A stretch of 64,000 nt of DNA, from the NCBI RefSeq assembly GCF_003339815.1, contig NZ_PPTT01000015.1, positions 32,049-96,048 of the forward strand, in the 5' to 3' direction. The notes beneath the pieces were generated by a model. The model had not been told where the DNA came from, searched no databases, and was given only the letters and a program-made list of their open reading frames with translations. Source of the stretch: Eggerthella sinensis. GTDB taxonomy: Bacteria; Actinomycetota; Coriobacteriia; Coriobacteriales; Eggerthellaceae. Both the position numbers and the translations under genes were made by a program. The stretch's first letter is position 1, and every line of letters starts with the position of its first letter. Positions 8,652-17,672 of the stretch are shown here, one piece after another.

Positions 8652-10076
8652 TTACTCCCGGCCGGTCCAGCAGTACGTGCACACCTGCTCGGGGTCGATG
8701 CCGATGGCTTCCAGCATGCCGTCGAGCGACTGATAGCCCAGCGAGTCGAAGCCCATCTGCTCGCAGATGGATTTGAGCATGCACTTCCCGCGCTCGGTGG
8801 AGCCGTCGGCGTACTCGTCGAGGTGCTGCGCGCCCTCGTCGCCTTCCAGCTCATCCACCATGCGGCGGGCGAGCAGCTCCATGTCAGAGCGGCTGCTCGA
8901 AAAGCTCAGGTACTTGCAGCTGAACATGATGGGCGGGCAGGCCGAGCGCATGTGCACCTCTTCGGCGCCGCATTCGTAGAGGAATTCCACGGTCTCGCGC
9001 AGCTGCGTGCCGCGCACGATGGAATCGTCCACGAACAGCAGCTTCTTATCCTTGATGAGCTCGGGAATGTGGATCTGCTTCATCTTCGCGATGCGATTGC
9101 GCACTTCCTGGTTGCTCGGCATGAACGAGCGCGCCCAGGTGGGCGTGTACTTGATGAAAGGACGCGCGAAGGGCGTCTTGCATTCCGTCGCGTAGCCGAT
9201 GGCGTGCGGCACGCCCGAATCGGGCACGCCGGCCACGTAGTCGAGCGCGGGCACGCCCGTGTTCGCCGCTTCGTCGCGCGCCATGACGGCGCCGTTGCGG
9301 TAGCGCATGACCTCGACGTTCACGCCTTCGTAGTTCGAGTTCGGATAGCCGTAGTACACCCACAGAAACGCGCAGATCTTCATCTTGTCGCCGGCGGGGG
9401 AGATGGTGCGGTACTCGTCGGGGGTGACGAGCACGATTTCGCCCGGCCCCAACTCGTATTCGTCGCGGAAGCCCAGCTTGTGGTAGGCGAACGACTCGAA
9501 CGAGATGCAGAAGCCGTCGTCGCTCTTGCCGATGAGCACCGGCAGGCGGCCCATCTTGTCGCGCGCGGCGATGATCTGCCCGTCGTTCGTGATGATGAGC
9601 AGCGTGAGCGACCCCTCGATGGAATCCTGCGCGTGCTTGATGCCCTCGACGAACGTGTCCTTCTGATTGATGAGCGCGGCGACGAGCTCCGTCGTGTTCA
9701 CCTTGCCCGAGCTCATGGCCATGAACTGACGGCCGCCGTTCGCGAAGTTCTCCTCCACGAGGGCCTCGGCGTTGTTGATGGCGCCCACGGTGGTGATGCC
9801 GAACGTGCCGAGGTGCGAGCGAACGAGCAGGGGTTGCGGGTCGGTGTCGCTGATGCAGCCGATGCCGCTGCATCCGTGGAAGCCGGGCAGGTCATCTTCG
9901 AAGCGCGTGCGGAACGGGGTGTTCTCAATCGAGTGGATTTCGCGCTGGAACCCTTCGTCTGCGTCGTGGAAAATCATGCCCGCGCATCGCGTTCCCAGGT
10001 GGGAGTGGTAATCCACGCCGAAGAACACGTCCAGCACCACGTCGTGATGTGCTGCTGCCCCAAAGAATCCGCCCAT
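8652..10076 (-). CDS. Amidophosphoribosyltransferase-like protein lacking the N-terminal catalytic cysteine
   Basis: A 474-residue PurF homologue with an N-terminal Ntn-hydrolase glutaminase-like domain and a C-terminal phosphoribosyltransferase domain. The PRPP motif LLFVDDSIVRGTQLRE is intact. The cysteines that bind the [4Fe-4S] cluster in Bacillus-type PurF have counterparts in KICAFLW, MFSCKY and the C-terminal CTYCWTG. However, the protein starts MGGFFGAAAHH where active PurF starts (M)CGIFG. Cys1, the glutamine nucleophile, is replaced by Gly and no cysteine follows nearby. It therefore should not hydrolyse glutamine; it could use free ammonia or have another role. ATG 10076 has AAAGG upstream. 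The true purF presumably lies elsewhere. Confidence 0.85.
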   Translation of the reverse strand: MGGFFGAAAHHDVVLDVFFGVDYHSHLGTRCAGMIFHDADEGFQREIHSIENTPFRTRFEDDLPGFHGCSGIGCISDTDPQPLLVRSHLGTFGITTVGAINNAEALVEENFANGGRQFMAMSSGKVNTTELVAALINQKDTFVEGIKHAQDSIEGSLTLLIITNDGQIIAARDKMGRLPVLIGKSDDGFCISFESFAYHKLGFRDEYELGPGEIVLVTPDEYRTISPAGDKMKICAFLWVYYGYPNSNYEGVNVEVMRYRNGAVMARDEAANTGVPALDYVAGVPDSGVPHAIGYATECKTPFARPFIKYTPTWARSFMPSNQEVRNRIAKMKQIHIPELIKDKKLLFVDDSIVRGTQLRETVEFLYECGAEEVHMRSACPPIMFSCKYLSFSSSRSDMELLARRMVDELEGDEGAQHLDEYADGSTERGKCMLKSICEQMGFDSLGYQSLDGMLEAIGIDPEQVCTYCWTGRE

Positions 10077-10210
10077 TGCTTGCCTTTCGTTTTGCCTCGT
10101 CCGGCCGTGCCAATAAAGACCTTAGTATACGGCTCCCCGCAGCGCGAAGGAACCGGGCGCACGCACGATTCGCGTTATCTGCACGAGTTGCGCCGGTAGC
10201 GGCCGGCCGC

Positions 10211-11566
10211 TCAGCTCTTTTTGTCCGGAATGAGGAAGATGAACACGAGCGAGCTGATGAGCAGCAGGAAGGGGTAGAACAGAAACGGGATGATCTGGAA
10301 CGCCGACACGGCGAAGCCGAGCTCGGTGGCGGCGGAGATGGCCACGAGCATCTGCGCGCCGTAGGGCAGGATGCCCTGGAACACGCAGGAGAACGTGTCG
10401 AGCAGCGAGGCGGTCTTGCGCTTCGAGATGCCGTACGTCTTCGCCATATCGGCGGCGATGGGGTTCGAGATGACGATGGCCACCGTGTTGTTGGCCGTGG
10501 CGATGTCCATGGCGCCCACGAGCAGGCCCATGCCCAGCTGGCCGCCCTTGCGCCCCTTGAACAGGCGCTGGATGCCGTTGAGCAGCGCGACGAAGCCGCC
10601 GTGCTCGCGGATGAGCGCGCAGATGGCGCTCACCAGCAGGGCCACCATCGTGGTCTCGAACATGCCCGCGGCGCCCGTGCCCATGTTGGCGAGCAGGTCG
10701 GTGGCGGCGGTGGCGCCCGTGGCCACCATGATGATGGAGCCGGACAGGATGCCCAGCAGCAGCACGACGAACACGTTCACGCCCACGATGCCGCCGATGA
10801 GCACGATGAGGTAGGGGATGAGCTGCACGAGGTCGTAGTCGTGCACGACGCTGCCGCCGAGGTCGGCGCCGAACGACAGCACGAGGATGATGACGAGCGA
10901 CACGAGCGCCGCCGGCAGCGCGATCTTGAAGTTCTCGCGGAACTTGTCTTTCATCTGGCATCCTTGGCCCTGACAGGCCGCGATGGTGGTGTCGGAGATG
11001 AACGAGAGGTTGTCGCCGAACATGGCGCCGCCCATCACGCTGGCGATGCACAGCGGCATGTCGAAGCCCGAGGCGGCGGAAACAGCCACGGCGATGGGCG
11101 TGATGAGCGTGATGGTGCCCACCGACGTGCCCATGGACAGCGACACGAAGCAGCTCACCACGAACAGCACAGCCACGGCGTACTGCACGGGGACGACGGA
11201 AAGCAGCAGGTAGGCCACGCTTTCGGCGCTGTCGCGACCGACGGTGCCCACGAAGATGCCGGCCACCATGAAGATGAGCACCATGGTGACGATGGTCTTG
11301 TCGCCCATGCCGCGGCCCATGATGGTGAGTTTCTCGTCGAAGGGAAGCTTGCGGTTCTGCACGCACGCCACCAGAAGGGCGGCCAGGAATATCACCACGA
11401 CGGGGATGTTGTAGAACCCCATGGGAATGCCCATCCCGTATTCGAACAGGATGCCCAGCCCCAGGTAGAGCACCAAAAACACCCCGATAGGCAGCAGCGC
11501 CGCGATGTTGCCCTTCTTGGGCGCCGCAGCGCTGTCGGCCGCGATATTCGTCGTCTTGTCGTCCAT
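10211..11566 (-). CDS. Na+/H+ antiporter, NhaC family
   Basis: A 451-residue polytopic membrane protein, about 11-12 segments, with NhaC-family stretches SLSMGTSVGTITLITPIAV, GGAMFGDNLSFISDTTIAA and ATANNTVAIVISNPIA. Members exchange Na+ for H+ or carry an organic acid or amino acid against Na+/H+. The start is ATG 11566, preceded by AAGGGG; an upstream GTG at 11590 lacks a ribosome site. It is monocistronic, so the substrate stays open. Confidence 0.85.
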   Translation of the reverse strand: MDDKTTNIAADSAAAPKKGNIAALLPIGVFLVLYLGLGILFEYGMGIPMGFYNIPVVVIFLAALLVACVQNRKLPFDEKLTIMGRGMGDKTIVTMVLIFMVAGIFVGTVGRDSAESVAYLLLSVVPVQYAVAVLFVVSCFVSLSMGTSVGTITLITPIAVAVSAASGFDMPLCIASVMGGAMFGDNLSFISDTTIAACQGQGCQMKDKFRENFKIALPAALVSLVIILVLSFGADLGGSVVHDYDLVQLIPYLIVLIGGIVGVNVFVVLLLGILSGSIIMVATGATAATDLLANMGTGAAGMFETTMVALLVSAICALIREHGGFVALLNGIQRLFKGRKGGQLGMGLLVGAMDIATANNTVAIVISNPIAADMAKTYGISKRKTASLLDTFSCVFQGILPYGAQMLVAISAATELGFAVSAFQIIPFLFYPFLLLISSLVFIFLIPDKKS

Positions 11567-11654
11567 GATCCAGCCCCTTCGTTTTCGCACTGCCGCCTAT
11601 TGTAGCGTTTGAAGGCGGTGCGCGGGACCTCAGAGATCGATGGAATGCGACGGC

Positions 11655-12512
11655 TTACTCCATGTCGAGCGGCATTTTGCGGTCGGGAGCGGGGAAGCGC
11701 TGGTCGAGCAGGGCGAGGTCGTCGTCGGTGAGGCGCAGCTCGAGCGCGGCGGCGTTGTCGCGCGCGTGCGCGGGCGTGGAAGCCTTCGGGATGGCGACGA
11801 CGGTGCCCGAGCGGATGACGAACGCGAGCAGCACCTGCGCCGGCGTCGCATCGTGGCGGGAGGCCACGGCGGCCACGGCCTCGTCGCGCAGCAGCCCGGC
11901 CGAGAGCCGGCCGCCCTGCGCGAGCGGGCAGTACGCCATGACGGGGATGCCGTGCGCGTCCTGCCACGGCAGCAGGTCGAACTCGATGCCCCGCGAGCCC
12001 AGATGGTAGAGCACCTGGTTCACCGCGCACGCGTCGCCGCCCGGCACGGCCATGAGCTCTTCCATGTCGGCCACGTCGAAGTTCGACACGCCCCAACGGC
12101 GGATGAGCCCGTCGGCCTGCAGCTGTTCCTTGCAGGCGACCGTTTCCGCAAGGGGCACGTCGCCGCGCCAATGCAGCAGGTAGAGGTCGAGGGTCTCGAC
12201 GCCCAGGCGGTCGAGCGATGTGCGGCAGCTGTCGAAGATGCGGTCGCGTCCGGCGTTGTGCGGGTACACCTTCGACACGAGGAACAGTTCGTCGCGCTCG
12301 AGCGGAGCGATGGCCGCGCCCACGAGCGTCTCGGCGGCCCCCTCGCCGTACATCTCGGCGGTGTCGATGAGGGTCATGCCGCATGCCGCGCCCGTGCGCA
12401 GCGTCTCGACCTCGGTCGCCCGGCGCGCCGGGTCGTCGCCCATGTACCACGTGCCCTGCCCGATGGCGGGGATGTGCGTGCCGTCGGGCAGCGCAACCGT
12501 GCGATTCGTCAT
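11655..12512 (-). CDS. Aldo/keto reductase
   Basis: A 285-residue NAD(P)H-dependent aldo-keto reductase. The catalytic tetrad is visible: Asp and Tyr in LIDTAEMYGEG, Lys in FLVSKVYPHNA and His in DLYLLHWRGD. The cofactor-binding end IPKASTPAHARDNAAAL is also present. It reduces aldehydes or ketones; the substrate is unknown. Start ATG 12512 with GGAAAGG upstream. It follows the HxlR regulator by 26 bp on the same strand, a common arrangement in which the regulator senses an electrophile and induces the reductase. Confidence 0.88.
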   Translation of the reverse strand: MTNRTVALPDGTHIPAIGQGTWYMGDDPARRATEVETLRTGAACGMTLIDTAEMYGEGAAETLVGAAIAPLERDELFLVSKVYPHNAGRDRIFDSCRTSLDRLGVETLDLYLLHWRGDVPLAETVACKEQLQADGLIRRWGVSNFDVADMEELMAVPGGDACAVNQVLYHLGSRGIEFDLLPWQDAHGIPVMAYCPLAQGGRLSAGLLRDEAVAAVASRHDATPAQVLLAFVIRSGTVVAIPKASTPAHARDNAAALELRLTDDDLALLDQRFPAPDRKMPLDME

Positions 12513-12538
12513 AGGGGGTTCCTTTCCCTCAGATTCCG

Positions 12539-12871
12539 CTACCATTCCAGTTCCCGTTCGCCCCATGCCTTCATCGATTCGAGGATGGGGATGAAGCTGC
12601 GGCCGCGCTCCGTGAGGCGGTACTCCACGCGCGGCGGTACCTCGCCGAAGTCGATGCGCTCGATGAAGCCGTCGTCCGCCAGCTCGCGCAGTTGCTTGGA
12701 CAGCGTCGATTCCGAAATGGTGCCGATGCAACGGCGCAGCTGGCCGAAGCGCGAAACGCCCTTCATCCCGATGTAGAACAGGATCTCGATTTTCCATTTG
12801 CCGCCGATCATACGCTGCAGCGTGGATACGGCCGGGCAGCGCTCCACTTCGTCGCCGATTCGTTTCGCCAT
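12539..12871 (-). CDS. HxlR-family winged-helix regulator
   Basis: A 110-residue regulator with the HxlR signature: MIGGKWKIEILFYI at the N-terminus, ISESTLSKQLRELADDGFIER as recognition region and VEYRLTERGRSFIPIL as wing/end. The conserved N-terminal cysteine (EVERCPAV) often serves as thiol sensor in this family. It is the first gene of an operon with the aldo-keto reductase and diverges from the radical SAM pair. Confidence 0.9.
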   Translation of the reverse strand: MAKRIGDEVERCPAVSTLQRMIGGKWKIEILFYIGMKGVSRFGQLRRCIGTISESTLSKQLRELADDGFIERIDFGEVPPRVEYRLTERGRSFIPILESMKAWGERELEW

Positions 12872-12971
12872 GGAGGGTTCCTTCCTCGGTACTCCAGAAA
12901 AAGACCGTACTTCAAATTCGATAGCTTACGGGGCATAGTACAGCCGAACCACGACGAAAGGAAGGACCATC

Positions 12972-13847
12972 ATGCATTTCACCGGAACCATCTGGCGGCC
13001 GCCCTACGAGGCGGATTCGGCGCTGTTGCAGGTCACGGCCGGGTGCACCCACAACCGCTGCCGGTTCTGCAGTTTGTACGACGTGCCGTTCTCGTGCTCG
13101 CCGACCGGCGAGATCGAAGCCGACATCGAAGAGATCGCGCGCTTTCGGCCGCGTGCCGAGCGGGTGTTCATCACCGGGGCGAATCCGTTCGGCCTGGCGA
13201 ACCGGCAGCTTGCTCCCGTGTTCGAGCGCGTGCGCGAGCGCCTGCCGCGCGTGCGCAGCATCGGCGGCTTCGTGCGCATCGGCGACCTGCGCCACAAGTC
13301 CGACGACGATCTGGCCGCGTGGGCTCGTCTCGGCGTGGACGATCTCACCATCGGCGTGGAGACCGGCTACGATCCGGCGCTCGCGTTCATGGACAAGGGG
13401 CACACGGCCGCCGACGAGCTGGAGCAGTGCCGCCGGCTCGACGCGGCCGGCATCCGTTACAGTTTCTTCTACCTTGTGGGCATCGCCGGGGCCGGGCGGG
13501 GCGAGGAGGCGGCGCGCGCATCCGCCCGCGTGTTCGGCCAGCTGCATCCTGTGCGCATCGGCATCCTGTCGATGACGCTGTTTCCCGCGTCGCGGCTGTA
13601 CGGGGACGTGCAGGCGGGCCGCTTCGAGATGGCGAGCGAGCTCGAGAACCTGCGGGAGATACGCACGCTCGTGGCCGAGCTCGAGTGCGAGACGCTCGTG
13701 TCGACCGCGCACGTCTCCGACGCCGTGCACGTGGAGGGCCTGCTGCCGCGCGACCGGGAGGCGCTCGTGCGGCGCTTGGATCGCGCGATCGACGCCGCCG
13801 ACGAGCCCGCGCTCGCCCGCTACCGCCGCGCCGTGCGTTCGCTGTAG
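12972..13847 (+). CDS. Radical SAM protein (first of a tandem pair)
   Basis: A 291-residue radical SAM enzyme with cluster motif CTHNRCRFC (C-x4-C-x2-C) at about residues 25-33, instead of the usual C-x3-C-x2-C. SAM-barrel segments are ITGANPF, GGFVRIGDL, TIGVETGYDPAL and YFFYLVGIAGAGRG-like. There is no extra cluster domain, so the substrate is unknown. It shares a clear scaffold with the next gene (TIWRPP/RTWRPP, GAGRG, LEQCRRLD). ATG follows GAAGGA. It is divergent from the hxlR operon and probably cotranscribed with the second copy 11 bp later. Confidence 0.85.
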   Translation: MHFTGTIWRPPYEADSALLQVTAGCTHNRCRFCSLYDVPFSCSPTGEIEADIEEIARFRPRAERVFITGANPFGLANRQLAPVFERVRERLPRVRSIGGFVRIGDLRHKSDDDLAAWARLGVDDLTIGVETGYDPALAFMDKGHTAADELEQCRRLDAAGIRYSFFYLVGIAGAGRGEEAARASARVFGQLHPVRIGILSMTLFPASRLYGDVQAGRFEMASELENLREIRTLVAELECETLVSTAHVSDAVHVEGLLPRDREALVRRLDRAIDAADEPALARYRRAVRSL

Positions 13848-13858
13848 GGAGGGGCGGG

Positions 13859-14710
13859 ATGGAATTCTCAGGTCGCACATGGCGTCCGCCGTTCGAACGC
13901 TTCACGCCTATCGTGGAGGCTACCACCGGCTGCGCGTGGGGCCGGTGCGCCTTCTGCACGCTGTTTTGCGAAGAGGGATTCTCGATCGCTCCGCTCGAGC
14001 GCTTCGAGCGCGACCTTGACGAGGTGAAACGCTTCGTGCCCTCCACGCGCCGCATCTGGCTCACCGGCGGAAGCCCGTTCCAGATGAGCTTCTCCCAGCT
14101 TGAACGGCGGGCCATGGCCGTTTGGGATCGTCTCATCAAGTGCCAGAGCATCGCCATGTTCGCCTCCGTTCGCGACGTGGCGCGGAAGTCGGACGACGAG
14201 TTGCGGAAGCTGCGCGCGCTGCACGTGAACAGCCTGACCATCGGCATGGAAAGCGCCTGCGACGAGGTGCTTGAGCGGGCGGAAAAGGGGTATCGCGGCG
14301 TCGACGTGCTCGAACAGTGCCGTCGGTTGGACGAGGCGGGCATCGAGTACAACCTGATCTACCTCGCCGGGTTGGCGGGAGCGGGGCGGGGCCGCCACAA
14401 TGCGCGGACGACCGCGCGCGTGCTGAACCGGCTGAATCCGCGGATACTGGAAATCAGCTCGCTCGAGCTGCAGCCGGGGAGCGCCTTGCAGGCCCAGGCG
14501 CAAGCGGGGGAGTTCGAGCCGGCGAGCGTGTCGGAGCGGCTCGACGAGCTGCACGTCCTGCTTGAGGAGGTGCAGCTGCGCGTGCATTTGGAAGCCGCGT
14601 CGGCGACGAACCCGCTTCCCCTCGTGGGCATGCTGCCCTACGACAAGCCGTTGCTGATGGCGGCGCTCGAAGAGGGGGTGGCGCGCTCGTCCGCTATGAC
14701 GTGGCGCTAG
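13859..14710 (+). CDS. Radical SAM protein (second of a tandem pair)
   Basis: A 283-residue paralogue of the preceding gene with CAWGRCAFC (C-x4-C-x2-C), LTGGSPFQM, SLTIGMESACDEVL and LIYLAGLAGAGRGRH. It differs from its partner mainly in the C-terminal third, suggesting divergent substrates or a heterodimer. ATG 13859 is preceded by GGAGGGGCGGG. Its TAG stop overlaps the CTA (TAG) stop of the opposing deformylase homologue in the palindrome CTAG (14707-14710). Confidence 0.85.
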   Translation: MEFSGRTWRPPFERFTPIVEATTGCAWGRCAFCTLFCEEGFSIAPLERFERDLDEVKRFVPSTRRIWLTGGSPFQMSFSQLERRAMAVWDRLIKCQSIAMFASVRDVARKSDDELRKLRALHVNSLTIGMESACDEVLERAEKGYRGVDVLEQCRRLDEAGIEYNLIYLAGLAGAGRGRHNARTTARVLNRLNPRILEISSLELQPGSALQAQAQAGEFEPASVSERLDELHVLLEEVQLRVHLEAASATNPLPLVGMLPYDKPLLMAALEEGVARSSAMTWR

Positions 14711-15123
14711 ATGAGCTTGCCCTTGCAGTGGTCGATCATGTGCTGCACGAGCTGTGCGGACCATCCCTGGAACTCCTGCTTGCGCGGCACGAGCTTGCCG
14801 TCCACCAGCTCGTCGAACGTCACGGCGATCCACTCGAAGCGGGTCACGGTGGATTCCTTGTCGAGGGACAGGCAAGCCTCCACCGTCTTCGACGGGTGCA
14901 GGGCCTTCTTCATGACGGGGTTGAACATGACGAACGGCTTCTCGTCGTCCGCGAAGGCGACGACGCACGTGGTGGAGCCAATCTGGTTGGCGGCGAGGCA
15001 CGCGGCTTCGTCGAGCGACGCCAGCGTGTCGATGAGGTCCTGAGCGACCTGGGCATCCTCGGCGGTGGCGGGGGTGCAGGGCTGCGAGAGCAGCGCTTCG
15101 TCCTTCACGATTTCCTTGATCAC
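14707..15123 (-). CDS. Peptide deformylase homologue with degenerate catalytic motif
   Basis: A 138-residue paralogue of the deformylase at 7010. The fold motifs are recognisable: CLAANQIGS (motif 1, Gln kept), EACLS (motif 2, Cys kept, Gly to Ala) and QHMIDH (motif 3). In motif 3 the catalytic glutamate of HExxH is replaced by Met while both histidines remain. It may still bind metal but should be unable to deformylate by the normal mechanism. The start is GTG 15123 with GGGAG upstream; the longer open frame has no suitable start. Stop codons overlap the convergent radical SAM gene. Confidence 0.8.
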   Translation of the reverse strand: MIKEIVKDEALLSQPCTPATAEDAQVAQDLIDTLASLDEAACLAANQIGSTTCVVAFADDEKPFVMFNPVMKKALHPSKTVEACLSLDKESTVTRFEWIAVTFDELVDGKLVPRKQEFQGWSAQLVQHMIDHCKGKLI

Positions 15124-15256
15124 AATGTTCTCCCGTGTTCGGTAGTCGACGACAGTGCTGCCTATGATACCGCAAGCCGCAGAATTGTCGTCGCTCGGTG
15201 CGCGCAATGAGGTACCATGACCAAATTGAAAACGCAGAACGTCGAAGGATTCACGG

Positions 15257-16261
15257 ATGAAGAAGATACTGCTGATCGCCACGGGCGGCACCATCGCCTC
15301 GATCGAGGACGGCAACGGCTTGGTGCCCGCCCTCGGCGGCGAGGAGCTGGCGAAGTACGTGCCCGAGATCGAGGGCCTGTGCGACTTCGACGTAGTGCAG
15401 CCCATGAACATCGACAGCACCAACATGCGCCCCGCCGACTGGATGCGCATCCGCGACGAGATCGTGCGCGCCTACGACGCCTACGACGGCTTCGTCGTGT
15501 TGCACGGCACCGACACCATGGCCTACACCGCCGCCGCGCTGTCCTATTTGGTGCAGGGGAGCCCCAAGCCCATCGTTCTCACCGGCTCGCAGCAGCCCAT
15601 GGCCAGCCCCTTCACCGACGCGAAGCTCAACCTGTACCAGAGCCTGCTGTTCGCTTGCGACGACCGCTCGTGCGACGTGTCGGTGGTGTTCGGCGGGTCG
15701 GTGATCGCGGGAACCCGCGCGCGCAAGCAGCGTACGCTGAGCGCCAACGCGTTCGTCAGCGTGAACTTCCCCGAGATCGCCCTCATCCGCGGCGAGCGCA
15801 TCGTGCGCGTCGGGAAGCCCGTGACGTGCACGGGCGTGGCCGGCCGCCCGCGCGTATACGATCGGATGAACGAGCGCGTGTTCGTGCTCAAGCTTACGCC
15901 CGAGATGAACCCGAGCATCTTCGGCCTGCTCAAGCGCGACTACGACGCCGTCATCCTGGAAACCTTCGGCATCGGCGGCATCCCCGATTACGGCGACTAC
16001 CAGCGGGCGATCTTCGACTGGGTCGACTCCGGCCGCACGCTCGTCGTGACGACGCAGGTCCCCGAGGAAGGCTGCGACCTGGGCGTCTACGAGGTCGGCC
16101 GCGCATACGCCGCCCACGGCGGCATCCTGCTAGGAGGCGACATGACCACCGAAGCGCTCGTAGCGAAGACGATGTGGGCGCTCGGCCAGACGAGCGAGGC
16201 GGGGGAAATCGCGGGATTGTTCGAGCGCGTAGTAAACTGGGATAGGGCGGTGGAGGGGTAG
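15257..16261 (+). CDS. ansA: L-asparaginase, cytoplasmic type I
   Basis: A 334-residue asparaginase with the nucleophile motif ATGGTIAS at residues 8-15 and the second motif VLHGTDTMAYTA around residue 80. It has no signal peptide, consistent with the low-affinity cytoplasmic type. It hydrolyses L-asparagine to aspartate and ammonia. ATG 15257 has AAGGA upstream. Monocistronic; it is the last GC-rich gene before the AT-richer island. Confidence 0.92.
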   Translation: MKKILLIATGGTIASIEDGNGLVPALGGEELAKYVPEIEGLCDFDVVQPMNIDSTNMRPADWMRIRDEIVRAYDAYDGFVVLHGTDTMAYTAAALSYLVQGSPKPIVLTGSQQPMASPFTDAKLNLYQSLLFACDDRSCDVSVVFGGSVIAGTRARKQRTLSANAFVSVNFPEIALIRGERIVRVGKPVTCTGVAGRPRVYDRMNERVFVLKLTPEMNPSIFGLLKRDYDAVILETFGIGGIPDYGDYQRAIFDWVDSGRTLVVTTQVPEEGCDLGVYEVGRAYAAHGGILLGGDMTTEALVAKTMWALGQTSEAGEIAGLFERVVNWDRAVEG

Positions 16262-16292
16262 ACGGGCAGGATTCAGTTCGAAGCGCTTCTAA

Positions 16293-17612
16293 TCAGGGGA
16301 ACGCGCTGCGCAGGTGGCCAGGAAGCTCCTTGAGAGCGATACGAAAAAGTCCGGCTGTAGTTGCAGTATTGAAGTAGGTTTGCCCGAAATGGAAGATGGC
16401 GTTGACCGAAGCTTCATTTGTAAGGAGCTTTAGCAACTTCAAGGCTTCCTGCTCGTATTCTATGCCGCTTATCCCGATATCTTTCAAGACTGCGGAGATC
16501 TCGTCCTCAATGCTCTTCCCGTAGATGAATTCATATTCTTTCATACCGGCTTCGAGCCAATAATCATGAGTGCAGCCGTTTCGGTGAGCTTTGATCCAAT
16601 CAAACATGATGTCTTGGTCGGCAATATTCGGGCCTTCCGCGTGGCATCGGCTGCACAACAGCACGAGATTTGACTCAGTGCCGGCGCCACCCAGCGAAGC
16701 CGGAACAATGTGGCATCGCTGGATATCTTGTCGACTTCCGCATCTCCAGCATGATTTTGAGGCGTCCTCGATTGAAGGAAGTCCGAGACTCCGAAAAACA
16801 GGATTATCTTTCCAGAATGAAACGATGTCTTCGTTGCTCTTGGTGATTCGTCGACTTGTTCGGGAGGCTTGGTCGGTTCTTTTGTTTCGGGTTTCGTCGA
16901 TTTTGCGACCAAGCTCTATAAGCTCCGAACGATCCATTACTCGACTGTCGTTTTGCTCCTTGGTTGCGTCTTTCTGAAATACGAGCCGCCATTCATCGGA
17001 TAATTCTGTTATATCATGAATGTAGATTCCGATATTTTTGCTGCCTTTTCTTAGGAAGTTCAGTAACTCCTTCTGGGGGAACATTAGTTGGTCGAAAATG
17101 CTCAGGCTTCTTTCCGGCCCATATTTCGCACAATACTCTGACTGCCAAGCTCCCCTCTTACCTTGACTCGGCTTGGGGCTTATGGAAATGGTCACGTCGG
17201 GGTCGTCAAGCCTCCAAGGCTGATTGAGGATTGGGCCAAAAAGGTGGATGTCTTCAATCAGGTAAGGGAAACGGTTCTCTTTGTTGTATGCGCGCGCTCT
17301 GTCTGCTACCTCAATAACCAATTCTGCAAACTGAGTCCCAGTGAGAGGCGATCCGGTGCGCGCGTGGATCATATGGGTAAATCCATATGGGGTGCAGAGC
17401 CAGAGGATATTGCCGTTATCGACTTCCGTATCTAATACGTCTATTTCTTGAAGGCGAACAAGCCAAGCCATCATTGTGGTTTCAGTTGTTTCAAACTTAT
17501 GCGCGAGATCGTCTATCGTCCTGGGATTTGGATAGCAGAATCTGGAAATGGCCTTAGCATGCTTTGGGTTCACGCCGTTAATCAGCCGCTTATTATTAAG
17601 TATCATACTCAT
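16293..17612 (-). CDS. HNH-nuclease-containing protein with HTH and nucleotidyltransferase-like regions
   Basis: A 439-residue protein in AT-richer DNA. Residues about 20-90 look like a winged helix (RTIDDLAHKFETTETTMMAWLV). The next region, YLIEDIHLFGPILNQPW followed by DDPDVTISI, resembles the hhLFGS...DxD core of nucleotidyltransferases, with the Ser of GS replaced by Pro. About residues 300-345 form an HNH/zinc-ribbon module: CWRCG, then RCHIVPASLGG, ESNLVLLCSRCHAEGPN. A helical tail follows. Start ATG 17612 with GGAG eight bases upstream; the longer frame to 17651 lacks one. It is divergent from the HTH gene at 17673 with 60 bp between. Function unknown; a DNA-targeting, possibly defensive, role is inference. 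The nucleotidyltransferase reading is tentative. Confidence 0.7.
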   Translation of the reverse strand: MSMILNNKRLINGVNPKHAKAISRFCYPNPRTIDDLAHKFETTETTMMAWLVRLQEIDVLDTEVDNGNILWLCTPYGFTHMIHARTGSPLTGTQFAELVIEVADRARAYNKENRFPYLIEDIHLFGPILNQPWRLDDPDVTISISPKPSQGKRGAWQSEYCAKYGPERSLSIFDQLMFPQKELLNFLRKGSKNIGIYIHDITELSDEWRLVFQKDATKEQNDSRVMDRSELIELGRKIDETRNKRTDQASRTSRRITKSNEDIVSFWKDNPVFRSLGLPSIEDASKSCWRCGSRQDIQRCHIVPASLGGAGTESNLVLLCSRCHAEGPNIADQDIMFDWIKAHRNGCTHDYWLEAGMKEYEFIYGKSIEDEISAVLKDIGISGIEYEQEALKLLKLLTNEASVNAIFHFGQTYFNTATTAGLFRIALKELPGHLRSAFP

Positions 17613-17672
17613 AATGTAGCTCCAATGGCCGAAGAGCGGACGAATTCTCACTTCTAGTATAAGGATTGCTCG

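Noticed and set aside
10195..10212. Terminator for the NhaC gene at the self-complementary GC tract
   Set aside because: The palindrome has no loop and no T-tract on the relevant strand.
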